Assembly: GCA_036927565.1 (NCBI GenBank)
Contig: JAYESD010000002.1
Span: 226,321,605 to 226,385,604 of the forward strand
DNA: 64,000 nucleotides
Source: Tuctoria greenei
Lineage: Eukaryota; Streptophyta; Magnoliopsida; Poales; Poaceae
Reading direction: 5' to 3'
Below, piece by piece: positions 22,881 through 33,217 of the stretch. Below the pieces are notes generated by a model that ran no database searches, was not told the origin of the DNA, and was given only the letters and a program-made list of their open reading frames with translations. Numbering within the stretch: position 1 is the stretch's first letter; every line of letters starts with the position of its first letter. A program made the translations under genes and the position numbers.

Positions 22881-23370
22881 TGTTGGTGATGTGCCCAAGA
22901 GACAATCATAACAATTCGGGTTAAAGCCTATTGGATGTTTGATCCATAAGAAATTAAGGTACTAATGGGCCTACAACCTAAAAGCCCATTAGTACGCCTA
23001 TAAATATGAGGGGAAGGGCTAGGGGCTAATCATCCCACCATGTGACAGTCCTATCCGCCACCCCTCGAAGGCCTCACGCCGAGACCCTTGCCGCGCGCGC
23101 GGTGCTAGCACATCGGCGCACGGTGTTCCTCTCCGTACGTGTGGACTCTGTGGAGATGCTGCTGCTACTGCTGCGCTGATCGGCTACGATGATCGTGATC
23201 GTCTACCTGCTGCTGTGACGAGGATGAGGAGGAGACGAACGAGATCATCTACTTCCCTTACCCCGATGCGCATCTATGTTCCGCTGCGCTACGCGTCTAG
23301 TGGTAATGATCCATGATCTCTGTACTCGCATGTTTCCTGAGTGATACGGTAGAGTTGCTAGAGTAGCGTA
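22881..23370 (+). repeat. 3' LTR of the Angela-like copia, truncated
   Basis: Starts TGTTGGTGATGTGCCCAAGA, typical of grass Angela/BARE LTRs. At about 23370 it meets minus-strand LINE sequence without a CA end or a duplication, so the right end is lost. There is no 5' partner to compare. Confidence 0.75.
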
Positions 23371-24805
23371 CCACCAATTCCCAAACACCCTTGCCAGCCA
23401 GCAAGCTGTGCAAGTATCTTGTCCTGAATACTCTGTAAGTGAGCTAGCCTTAGGCGAGATAGGGTCAGAGGAATGCCAAGGTAATTGATTGGAAAGGTTG
23501 TTCGCTGTCCTGCAAAATCAGCTAATATGTCATCCAAATCTAGTCCTTCGCACCTGATGGGCACCACTGCACTCTTCTCGACATTAATATGAAGGCCTGT
23601 TGCATCACCGAAGAGACGCAACAGCTCCATTGTCTTGTTGACATCTGCTCTTGCAGGGTTGAGGAAGACCATGCCATCGTCAGCGTACATTGATATTCGC
23701 AGTGCGGCATGATTGCCAGATAGGGGGGGGGGGGGGGGGTAAGGTATCTATCTTCTGTGGCAAGTTTGACAATATTTTGAAGCAAATCCATTGCCATGAT
23801 GAATAAATAAGGAGAGATTGGGTCTCCTTGCCGGAGTCCGTGTTCATGCATCATCGGCTAGCCTTGAGCACCATTGAGATAGATGGAGGATGTTGCTGTG
23901 GATAGAAGCAGTAAGAGCCAGTCACGCCATCAGTTAGGAAAGCCTATGTGCTCGAGGAGTTCCAAGAGATAGGTTCATGAGATCGAGTCAAAAGCTTTTG
24001 TGATGTCCAATTTCATTAGCAGTACTGGCTTCTTTGCATGGTGATATTCCCGTGACAGGTTCTGAACATACAAGAAGTTATCTTGTATTGATCTGCGCTT
24101 GAGGAATGCACTTTGTACAACTGAAACTAGATGCTCCATTTCATTGGTGATCCTTCGGGCCAGTACTTTCGAAATGATTTCGGCGAAGGAGTGAATTAGG
24201 CTTATTGGTCTATAATCTCCTGGAGATTGGGCCCCTTCTTTTTTTTTGGCAACAATGTGATTATCACTCAATTAAGCTTGGGCAGTGGTCCGGCATTTAA
24301 CGAGGGAAAGCACCAAAATGCTGCCACCACATCATCTTTAATCACCTGCCAAGAACTCTTGTAGAAGTTTATTGTGAATCTGTCAGGGCCCGGAGCTTTC
24401 TCATTGGGCATGTCGTGTATGTCTTGTCTAATTTCCTGCTCCGTGAAATCAGCATCAAGATCTCAATTCTGAACTTGAGGCAGATTTAGTTCTGACCAGT
24501 TAAATGTGTATTGTCTCTGTTGTCTGGCGCCCAGCAAGCTTTTGAAGTGTTGCAGCAGAATGGATTCTTTCTCACTGGATTTCCAGTGAAGATGCCCTTC
24601 CTCGTCTTGGAGGCCATAAATGTAATTTTTCCTTCTTCAGGCACTTGCTTTGATGTGAAAAAAGGGTGCAAGCATCACCTTCTCGTAGCCATGTAATCTG
24701 TGGGGCTTGTCGTCGTCGCCGTGATCTTTCAATAGCTGCCCGCCCAAGAACACTGGTTTTTAACTCCTTGCGAAGCCGATATTCCTCCTTTGATAATACT
24801 CTGTT
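23371..24805 (-). pseudogene. LINE ORF2, reverse transcriptase part
   Basis: Non-LTR RT motifs in order on the minus strand: DYRPISLIHSFAEIISKVLA, VQSAFLKRRSIQDN and LDITKAFDS (24271-23975), then LRQGDPISPYLF (about 23840-23805) and the catalytic YADDGMVFL (23687-23661). NYLGIPL follows. The frame is broken several times, including at a run of 17 G (23723-23739). The sequence stops within the region after the palm domain. Confidence 0.88.
23723..23739. repeat. G17 homopolymer inside LINE RT
   Basis: Seventeen consecutive G on the plus strand (C on the coding strand) between the QGDP and YADD motifs. It shifts the reading frame. Its true length is uncertain in most sequencing chemistries. Confidence 0.85.
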
Positions 24806-25511
24806 CTACTGAGCTCGGGCGAGTTGCATGATGACATCATTTGCAATGTGAAGTTGTAACCAGGCATGTCTGAAAAGGCCACTGCTCCAGGTTCTCAGAG
24901 CTGCTGCTGTCTTCTGAAGCTTGTAGTTGAATATTTTCATAGGTGAGTTGCCTGGTACAGGCTGTGCCCAAGCGTGTTGAACCACCTCGACAAAACCTGG
25001 GATCTTCGGCCAGAAATTTTCGAACTTGAACATTGTTTGCCTGGGCTGCTGTTCCAGTGATGTAAGCAAGATGGGCAGTGGTCTGGCATAGATGATGACA
25101 TTGCTATTAAGCCCAGGCCAGGAAACTGCAAGTCCCACTCTTTAGTACAAAAGGCTTGGTCAAGACGTACAAGTGTTGGGTTGGCGCGCTCGTTGCTCCA
25201 TGTGAATTGCTTGTTTTGTGAAGCAATTTCCATAAGCTCTGCATTATCTAGAGTCCTTCGGAAGGAGCCCATCAACCTCATGTTGAGGTTAAGATTGTTC
25301 TTGTCCCGGGCTTCATAAATTAAGTTGAAATCACTATGCATATCCAAGGTATATCCTGTGCTGGTTTAAGAGATATGAGCTCCTGTAGAAAATTTGGCAT
25401 CTCTGAATCATGTGCTGGTCCATAAACAGTTGTTAGTTGAGCTGTTGAATTAGTAGTGTGCTGGTTGATCAGTGCTGTCAGGGAGAAACTTCTAAGAACC
25501 GAACATGAAAA
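24806..25511 (-). pseudogene. LINE ORF2, endonuclease C-terminal part and linker
   Basis: APE-type endonuclease: TTVYGPA (25430), the SDFNLIYEARDKNN motif (about 25335-25290), FTWSN, LVRLDQAFC and PDHCP (about 25080). The usual Gly before DFN is Ser here. Two frames are used (25661-25320 and 25347-24937). The frame joins the N-terminal half at 28557 after removal of the element at 25512-28556. Confidence 0.85.
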
Positions 25512-28500
25512 TGTTAGAATAAAAATAAGATGACTACCGGGATTAAATAGGAGTCGGTTACAAGTTGTAACCGACTCAATCTCTATTCCCCTGGGGGTTG
25601 ATCGGGACCCCCAAAATCCCAACAGATTCTGTTGGGGAGGCCCCCTGTGGCACTTTCTCACCTATATAAGAAAAGGTTAAGGCACCCTAAGAGAATTAAT
25701 CTAAGTTACGTCCATAGCCTCCAACTCAGAGGGACCGATCACCTTGAGGAAGTAGTCACGGGAAGGTCTCCCCTGTTCGTCAACACCGGCACTGCACCAA
25801 CGATCTTCATCGAGACGATGATAGCCTCTTCATCATCAACACCCCAAGGTACGACCTTAGGTGTGTTCCTTCCCTCTCTGTCCTTCACTATTCATGATTT
25901 ATGCCTTGGTAAGCTCTCTGTCTATGGCTAAGACCAAACCCTAATTGCCATTAGGGCCATTAGCACACATCTTAGAAACTAACAATGGTAATCAGAGCTA
26001 CCGTAATTGGCTTTAGGGCTTCGGCCACATCTAAGATTGATCAAGTTTATTAATTGAGTGAGATCCTCCACGATCTCTAACCTAAGAAATTCACTCTACA
26101 ACACGTTTAGAAGAAGGTGAATCGAACTAAGTAATTAGGGTTTTGGATTTCAACCCGAAATCAAGACCAAAATTGGGGATTAGAGTTTTCCAATCCCTAA
26201 TTAGGACCCAAAGCGGGTCAAATCAGAAGAAAATCGAGATTCGATTTGGTCTGAACTCGAATCGCATCAAACTCAGCACATAAAATCCGAATTCAACTTT
26301 GGATTTGAACCAACAACTGAGATCAGAAAGGGGATTTGATGACTCACATTAGCCGGTTTTGATCTTTCATCCCGAAGCTTTGGGCTTGGAGGAATCAACG
26401 CCGCCGTGCACCTAGGGTTGTCTCCTCGCCGGAGCACCCGAGGCTCGACACACCTTCAGTCGGTTTTGGCACCCCAACGGTCTGCTCGACAGCGGTGCGC
26501 TCACCCAACAACGAGCGTCGTGCGCCGGGGAGGAGACCACAAGGGGCCACCGGATCTCAGCTCGACACGGGTTGGATCACCGAAATCCTAGGGTTCCGGC
26601 GGTAACCCTAACCCTAGTGCACTCGAGCAGCCCCTCTACCGCGGTTCCTGTTGTGTGCCCGCCTCCCGACGGCGAGCTAGCCTCGCGCGCCGGCCAGGTG
26701 GCCGTGGTAGAGCTGGCGTGCTCACAGCCGCCTCGACGGCGGCGCCCTCTCTCTCGCCTCCCCTCTCTATCAGGGATGAAGGGGCACAGGGAGGCGACAA
26801 AATGATTAGGGTTTCGCCCGTTTCATACTAAGTACCTCAGCTCAGAGTCTATTAACCGTCTGATGAAAATTCGATGGCTCAGATCAGCCCTGGACGCGTC
26901 ATGTTCTTCACTCTGCCTGTCAGATCTCGATCAGATAGTCCCAGTTAGGCGGCTCACGCAGGCGGGCTCCCAGCCCAGGCGGGAGAGCGACTGGGCCAGC
27001 TGGGCTGCGCTTTTCATTTTCCCCAAATAAGTCTCAAATTTTTTAGCCGGCCTTGGGACGCATTAATGGGGAGGTCGGGCCACTGGGCTCGGATTTTCCT
27101 CTTTCTTTTTCCACAATTCTTCGGAAAATCGTTTTTATTAGCAAGGAGAACAGACCCCATGGGCTGGTTTTTCTTTTTCCATTTTTCATGAATTTTCTGA
27201 AATATTCAGTAGGGCTTTGGGCCTAAATTCTCAGTGGGCTGGTTCCTTGGTCTGGGCCACCCGAAAATTAGCACCATTTAGCAAATATCCCTCAGTTGGG
27301 CTGGGCCAACCTTAGAGCCTTCTGGGCTAAATTTTAGCTGTAGTTTTTTATTTTAGTATTTACTTATTTTCAGAAAATATCATTAGTATTTTCTGTTTTC
27401 AGAAAATAAAATTTTAATTAGCTCCCTTTTCAGATATTTTAGTCACGAACTAAAATCCATAAACCAAGAATAATGGGCATTTTATTTCTTAGTGATTTTA
27501 GTATGGGCTAAAATCAATTTTAGATCTAAGTTTAATAGATTAAAAAAATAATTAAGAAATAAGTTAAGACTTTGTTTCTTTTTTACTATAAGTATTGTAT
27601 TGTAATTTCCATTAATTTATTTATTCATGATGATTTTAAGTTTATGCCCAATTTATTGTTTTATTGTAGAATTCTATTGTGTTTCACATATTCAGCATGT
27701 CCACTTAGTAAATAAGCTTCCGCTGTGTTACTCAGTTTTGCATAGTGATTTTGTTAAGTAGACAACATGAAAAACAAAATTAATCTATGCTTTGTGTTTA
27801 TTTAGTCTCATATTCATTTTATTAAGTAGCCAACGAGAACGATAAAATTACTATGTTCTAAGTCATTAAGTTGCATATGAACCTATGATCTTCTAGATAC
27901 TTAGGGGCCAAACTCAGAATTAGTGTATATTTCTAAATGTGAGGTGTAAAGTGGTCGTCAAGTCAAACAGTTCGTAACTGGTTGTCTTCGATCCGCCGTG
28001 CCCTTTATATCAAGCATAAGGAGATATATGTTAAGTTTAGTTTTGTGTTGCTAAGTTCATTAGACTCGTGATCAAGGTGGAGAATGTTAGAATAAAAATA
28101 AGATGACCACCGGGATTAAATAGGAGTCGGTTACAAGTTGTAACCGACTCAATCTCTATTCCCCTGGGGGTTGATCGGGACCCCCAAAATCCCAACAGAT
28201 TCTGTTGGAGAGGCCCCCTGTGGCACTTCCTCACCTATATAAGAAAAGGTTAGGGCACCCTAAGAGAATTAATCTAACTCACGCTCATAGCCTCCAACTC
28301 AAAGGGACCGGTCACCTTGAGGAAGTAATCACGGGAAGGACTCCCCTGTTCGTCAACACCGGCACTGCACCAACAATCTTCATCGAGACGATGGCAGCCT
28401 CTTCATCATCAACACTCCAAGATACGACCTCAGGTGTGTTTCTTCCCTCTCTGTCCTTCCTATTCATGATTGATGCCTTGGTTGGCTCTCTGTCTATGGC

Positions 28501-28556
28501 TAAGACTGAACCCTAATTGCAAATAGGACCATTAGCACACATCTCAGAAACTAACA
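25512..28556 (+). mobile_element. Gene-less LTR retrotransposon (LARD-type)
   Basis: LTRs at 25512-25984 (473 bp) and 28085-28556 (472 bp) start TGTTAG and end CTAACA, a perfect 6-bp inverted end. By eye about 25 differences (about 94-95% identity). A PBS-like TGGTAATCAGAGC follows the 5' LTR, and AAGGTGGAGAA precedes the 3' LTR. TATATAAG is at 25663-25670 and 28236-28243. Flanks are GAAAA and GAAAC, a TSD with one mismatch. The internal 2.1 kb has no gag or pol, so an autonomous partner must supply proteins. Confidence 0.9.
25985..28084 (+). other. Internal region of the LARD-type element
   Basis: No gag or pol motif on either strand. A GC-rich half (about 26390-27000) is followed by an AT-rich half (27100-27900). 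Short ORFs at 26406 and 26572 look like chance. Confidence 0.75.
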
Positions 28557-28917
28557 GAAACCTCAAGAATATCTGGATCCCAAGCTAAGATGATGCCGCC
28601 TCTAGAGTCGTCCGCAGGCAGGTGGTCAAAGCGAGATGAAGACGACCCTAGTATTTCTGCTGCAATACGACCATCAACCTGCTGTAATTTAGTTTCTTGA
28701 AGGCACACAATCATCGACCATGTTGTACTGAGTAGTTTACGGGCCGTCTTGCATCTTGCAGGCGAATTCAGACTCTTACATTCAAGCTATAGATGGAGAT
28801 ATCAGAACTAATTTTCTAAAACAGTCGCAACCTTGTTTCACATAGCATGACCTCTGTTGACACAGATTCAAACCATGAGTAAAACAGAAGTGACACGCGA
28901 GAGCACATGGTAGATAC
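28557..28917 (-). pseudogene. LINE ORF2, endonuclease N-terminal part
   Basis: Minus-strand reading gives NSPARCKTARKLL, the catalytic-Glu motif VCLQETKLQ (about 28705-28680), and GGIILAWDPDILEV next to the insertion border. This is the usual start of plant L1 endonuclease. The right side is cut by the solo LTR at 28923. Confidence 0.85.
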
Positions 28918-28922
28918 ACCAC

Positions 28923-29772
28923 TGTTGGTACCCTGCATGTCGGGTACCCCTCGGTACCGCGGAGAGTACATGGGAGTTCTACCTGTCAGAGTTGAAGGTC
29001 TCCACAGGTCCCACATGTCACATTGCACAGGACCCGCTCCCCTCATATGGGTAGCTCCTGGGTAAACACGTGTAAAGGAAAACCGGAACTAAACTCTCAA
29101 CGAAGGAAAGCTTCAGTGACAACACGTGTACAACGACCCCGAACCTAACCCCCAGCAGAGAGGAGATTCGGTGCTGACACGTGTACAGCAGCTCTGGACC
29201 TACCCTCCCGCAAGGGAAAGCTCCGGAGCTGCCACGTGTGGAGTCTCCAGACCTGCTTCACCAACGAGTACATTGGCGGATCTCCTTGTGCACGAACAAT
29301 CAAGGGCGATTAAAGCGACAGTTACAAGACCTGATTACGTGTCATTAATGCTATTTTAATGATACATGATCAGTGCATTATTAATAGGGGTAATGCAGCC
29401 ATTAAGGTACGTTATCACACTATTAATCATGCTTAATGCCCTTTAGACAGTGTATTAGGCCATTAAATACGCCAAGGCCACATGTCTGGTCAAGCAAGCT
29501 TTGTAACGGTCAGCCCTTAGAACTATAAAAGGGTTGTGCCGTACGAACCCAGGGACATCTGATCCAAGCTAACCCGCACACTAGGGAAGATACTCATACA
29601 ATGCAACAACACAAGCCCCGTGGAGTAGGGTGTTACGCTCAGGCAGCCCGAACCACATAAATCTCCTGTGTCAGCATCTCGTTCTCGATATTTAAGTGCC
29701 CCAACCGAAACAAGAACCTACGCGGGCTACATTTGGTAGTACCAGAGGAAGTGTCGTAGATGCACTTCGACA
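28923..29772 (+). repeat. Solo LTR of a Tat-like gypsy element
   Basis: 850 bp, TGTTGGTACCCTGC to CACTTCGACA, related to the G1 and G2 LTRs (GGTACC start, CCCCGTGGAGTAGGGTGTTA block at 29614, TATAAAAG at 29524-29531). Perfect 5-bp TSD ACCAC (28918-28922 and 29773-29777). U3 holds the 12-bp palindrome AGCTCCGGAGCT (29219-29230) followed by CCACGTG. Confidence 0.93.
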
Positions 29773-29807
29773 ACCACCTTCTGGCCGTAGTTTTTGAAGG
29801 GATCACC

Positions 29808-30169
29808 TGTTAGGAAATAAACCCGATGTCAGGCTGATAACGTTTAGGCGTGGTCTGGCCATGCACGTTACGGGAACATGCGTGTGTGCGTATGGTTAGC
29901 ACATATGTGTGCATGCTGTGTCTGTTAGCAAGTATGTGCATCGTGTGTGTGGGTACTGGCACGTATGTGCCTGACCGTTGTGTGTACGTGTGCATTGTGG
30001 CTCGGCACATGACTCGCGTAGAGGAGGAGCTAGAGCTTGCCGTTGCGATCAATCTGTTGGAGGCAGGCCGAGTCTTGCGCGTGTGGGCGCGTCGTGTAGG
30101 GCATGCCGTGCGGATCATGGGCAACGACAAGTCTAGGATTTTGTTGCTCCCGTGAATGTGGTTGCTGCT
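29808..30169 (+). repeat. 5' LTR remnant of the TR-GAG element
   Basis: Matches 30691-31051 of the other LTR and then stops inside GTTGCTGCT, joined to gag. Rich in alternating GTGTGTG/CGTATG sequence. Confidence 0.88.
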
Positions 30170-30656
30170 CGACTGTCCATGCTGAAGGGTGAGTTTGATC
30201 GTTTGTCGATGGGCGACGGCGAGATGCTCAATGAGTTCGTCGGCAAGATCAGTGGCATGGCGGCGAGCTCCGCCGGGCTGGGCTCGACCGCTCGACGATG
30301 CTGCCATGGTTAAGGAGATCCTTGACACCGTCCGAGACCGGCTCTATCCTGCCGTTGCGGGGATCGAGAAGTTCTGTGATGTTGAGAAGATGCCATTTGA
30401 GGAGGTGCTGGGGAGACTTAAGACCTTCGAGGAGCATTGTCGCCGGCGCACTCAAGGCAGTGAGGCCGCTGCTGGTGATAGTCATCTACTGCTCACGGAG
30501 GCGGAGTGGAAGGCTCGGCAGAAATCGAAGTCGTCGATCGGAAGGTGCTACAACTGCGGTGCTCGCGGTCACTTCGCCCGGGACTGCCGCAAACCAAGGA
30601 AGGAGGAGGAGGAGGCGCTATTCGCCAACACCGATGAAGGACCCGTGCTGCTGTGA
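30170..30656 (+). pseudogene. gag: Copia Gag, C-terminal two thirds
   Basis: ARLSMLKGEFDRLSM and EMLNEFVGKISGMA, then a +1 frame change near 30288, then DDAAMVKEILDTV, MPFEEVLGRLKTFEE, LLLTEAEWKARQK and the CCHC knuckle CYNCGARGHFARDC (about 30550-30591). It ends at TGA 30654-30656, immediately followed by the PPT. Typical copia gag of the UBN2 type. An autonomous relative would continue into pol. Confidence 0.88.
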
Positions 30657-30690
30657 GCCTGGAGGGTTGACGCTCGGTTTAGGGGGAGAT

Positions 30691-31240
30691 TGTTAGGAAA
30701 TAAACCCGACGTCAGGCTGATAACGTTTAGGCCTGGTCTGGCCATGCACGTTACGGGAATGTGTGTGTGCGTATGGTTAGCACGTATGAGTGCGTGCTGT
30801 GTCTGTTAGCATGTATGTGCATCGTGTGTGTGGGTACTGGCACGTATTGTGCCTGGCCGTTGTGTGTACGTGTGCGTTGTGGCTCGGCGCGTGAGTCGCG
30901 TAGAGGAGCAGGTAGAGTTGGCCGTTGCGATCAATCTGTTGGAGGTAGGCCGAGTCTTGCGCGTGTGGGCGCGTCGTGCAGGGCATGCCGTGCGGATCGT
31001 GGGCAACGGCAAGTCCAGGAGTTTGTTGCTCCCGTGAGTGTGGTTGCTGCTGCCTATTTAGGGGATCGCACGCGTCACGTTTGTACACACAAAAAAGAAG
31101 GCAGAAGCAAGGCAGCGTTCGAGTGCTCCATGTGTTCGTGCACTAGCGTTGTGTGTGTTACTATTATTCGTCCTCCTCTCGCTTCTCTCAGTTTCTCGTA
31201 TTTTCAGTGAGATCTTAAGTGATTGGTGTGTGTTCCAACA
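30691..31240 (+). repeat. 3' LTR of the TR-GAG element
   Basis: 550 bp, TGTTAGGAAATAAACCC to TGTTCCAACA. The right TSD copy TCACC follows. The first 361 bp align with the 5' remnant at high identity. Confidence 0.9.
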
Positions 31241-31245
31241 TCACC

Positions 31246-31629
31246 CAACAGACCCAAGATGCATTCCCCTAGTAATATCCTTTAACCCAGAAAAGAATAG
31301 AGCATCTAAGCTCGATTGCAGTCCAGCCGAGCACTCGTCATGACCTGGTTGTAACATTTGTTATAGTTTACAACCAATGCAAATTAGCAGCTTCAGGCAG
31401 CCACTAGCTGGGCAGCCTGCTCCCCTTCCACAAGAGGCGCCATGGCTGCCGCAATGGTCCCATTGGCGAGGCAGGTAAGGTGCCTTATTGCCGCCACTGC
31501 TTTGAAAGACAGGGGTTGCTTGTACATATTGTTGTACCTGAGCAGGGCTGCTTCATCGATAGGATCGCTTTCCCCCGCCAAGTCCAACTAGCGTATGAGC
31601 CGCTGAGTATCCCTTTGCGCAACAGGCAC
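31246..31629 (-). pseudogene. LINE ORF1, C-terminal end
   Basis: Minus-strand peptide LALLRYNNMYKQPLSF-like (AALLRYNNMYKQPLSFKAV) and KAVAAIRHLTCLANG at 31587-31393. This matches the style of the C-terminus of grass LINE ORF1 proteins. It continues across the Harbinger-type element into 32665 (RRNARQAKVKSL). The ORF1 product would be an RNA-binding chaperone. Confidence 0.6.
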
Positions 31630-31632
31630 TAA

Positions 31633-32661
31633 GACTATCTCCAACAAGGAATCCCAAAATAGAAACTCAATTTTAACATTTGGGATTCCTCATACGAAAA
31701 AATTGAAGCCCATTTTTTCACCATCTCCAACAGAATATCAATTTTAGACTATAGACAACTACCTTTTGCCATTCGCGCCCTCGTGGGACAGCGCTCGGCC
31801 GACCGTCGCTGGAGTGGGCGCTGGGGCTCGGTGAGGGCGGCGACACTCGGCGGGGATTAAGAGCGAGGGCGGCGGGGCAGCGCTCGGCGGGGATCAGGAG
31901 CGAGGCGGCGAAGGAGCGCTCGACGGGAGGAGCAAGGGTGGCGGGGTGACACTCGATGGGGGCGGCGCTCGGCGGGGAGGAGCCAGGGCGGCACTTGATG
32001 GGGGGCGAGACGGCGCTCGATGGAGGTGGTGCTCGGCGGGGGCGAGGCGGCGCTCGATGGAGGCAGCGCTCGACGGGGAGGAGCGAGGGCGGCGCTCGAT
32101 TGGGGCAGCACTCGGCGGGGAGGAGCGACGGCGGCGCTCGATGGGTGTGGGGCGACACTTGATGGGGCCAGCGCTCGGCGGGGAGGAGCGAGGGCAACAC
32201 TCGATAGGGGCGGGGCGATGCTCGATGGGGGCGGCGCTCGGCAGGGGCGAGGCAACGCTCGATGGGGGTGGGACGGCGCTTGATGGGGCCGACGCTCAGC
32301 GGGGAGGAGCGAGGGCGACACTCAATGGGGACGGGGCGACGCTCGATGGGGGCGGCACTCAGCGGGTGCGGCGCTCGGCGGAGGCAGCGCTCGGCGGGGA
32401 GGAGCGAGGGCGGTGAGGGCGGCACCGCGGCACTCGGCTAGGATTCACACGGAGGAAGAAAGAACCGACAAGTTTCCAAAGAAAAAAAAGTACGGCAATT
32501 GAGATGGGGAGCGTTCAGTCCGTTCCCATCTTTAGGATACGGAGGGGAGCGAACCTTAGATGGGCTTCGTGTATGGACTCACTGTTGGAAAGCTATTTTT
32601 TGACTTTTTAATATCTAAAATAAGTTTAGGCTCCCTTTTAGATAGACTGTTGGAGATAGCC
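31633..32661. mobile_element. Harbinger/Tourist-type non-autonomous element
   Basis: 1029 bp. Ends are GACTATCTCCAAC and, reversed, GGCTATCTCCAAC. TSD TAA on both sides (31630-31632, 32662-32664), as for PIF/Harbinger. No transposase. The centre is a GC-rich minisatellite. Confidence 0.85.
31790..32430. repeat. GC-rich minisatellite inside the Harbinger-type element
   Basis: More than 15 imperfect units built from GCGGCGCTCGATGGGG and CGGGGAGGAGCGAGGG blocks. Long ORFs on both strands (for example 32425-31718) are by-products of the repeat and show only low-complexity peptides. Confidence 0.85.
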
Positions 32662-32664
32662 TAA

Positions 32665-33217
32665 GGATTTTACCTTTGCCTGTCTTGCATTACGTCGCGC
32701 AGGTTCAGCAGGGCGCCGAGACGTTGGTGTCGGGAGGATGGCGGGAGGCGCTTTTTTGAAGATGGGCTCGATGAAGCTGTCAGAAGGCGGCACTCCCTGT
32801 TTGTCTTGCAGGCCGTGAATCGAGATGGCCGTCTTGGGCCTGTGCTGCTGACTCCGTCTGGGCCAGTGGATCCGTCTGGGCCAGAGTAGGTCCAGCAATA
32901 TATCCTGGCGAAGGGTCGATGCAGGGACGACGGGCGGCGTTGGAGCTGGTGCAGCGCCGAAAGCCAGAATTGTCGGGCACGCCTCTGGCGCCCTGCAGTG
33001 CTCCAGGCCTACACCGTAGGAGTCTTGTCTCTCTGGTCCCAAAAGTTGGCAGCTTCTGCACTGGAACTGCTAACAATGTTGAACTCGTGAAGCATATGGT
33101 TAAGGCCACTTCTGAACAGGTAAGCCTCAGGGGAGCAGGTGGCCATGACTGCGGATGCTGCAGACTCGATAACGGCGCGCGGTCCCTCTTGGTCTGGCTC
33201 AGAGGTGTCAAATGGTG
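32665..33217 (-). pseudogene. LINE ORF1, middle part
   Basis: Low-conservation Pro/Ala/Gln-rich reading on the minus strand, ending in ARRNARQAKVK just before the Harbinger-type insertion. At the other end it reads on across the MULE-type element (SPFDTSEPDQEGP). Assigned to ORF1 by position and frame continuity. Confidence 0.55.

Larger units (their letters stand above)
3925..23370 (+). mobile_element. Angela/BARE-like Ty1-copia element, 5'-truncated, split by a Tat gypsy element
   Basis: Order: leader, gag, protease, integrase, RT, RNase H, a long 3' non-coding region, PPT, 3' LTR. The gene order (integrase before RT) is copia. The gag start, the long leader and the LTR opening TGTTGGTGATGTGCCCAAGA resemble the grass Angela/BARE group. 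The 5' LTR and PBS are missing, so the 3924/3925 joint is a truncation or deletion. The 3' LTR is cut at about 23370 where LINE sequence begins. G1 (9378-22459) is inserted in the 3' non-coding part with TSD CCCTC. Confidence 0.85.
29808..31240 (+). mobile_element. Gag-only copia element (TR-GAG type)
   Basis: LTR remnant, partial copia gag, PPT (AGGGGGAGAT, 30681-30690) and LTR. TSD TCACC at 29803-29807 and 31241-31245. There is no protease, integrase or RT between gag and PPT. The left LTR has lost its last 190 bp or so together with PBS and gag N-terminus in one deletion at 30169/30170. Confidence 0.88.

Noticed and set aside
26406..26805. Small ORFs in the LARD-type element as host gene exons
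   Set aside because: Inside a bordered LTR element, short, and without recognisable motifs.
29888..30000. GTGTGTG/CGTATG stretch as an independent microsatellite
   Set aside because: Present in both LTRs of the TR-GAG element, so it is part of that LTR.
31718..32425. Long ORFs on both strands (up to 235 aa) in the GC-rich block
   Set aside because: They follow the minisatellite units, are low-complexity in every frame and have no domain.
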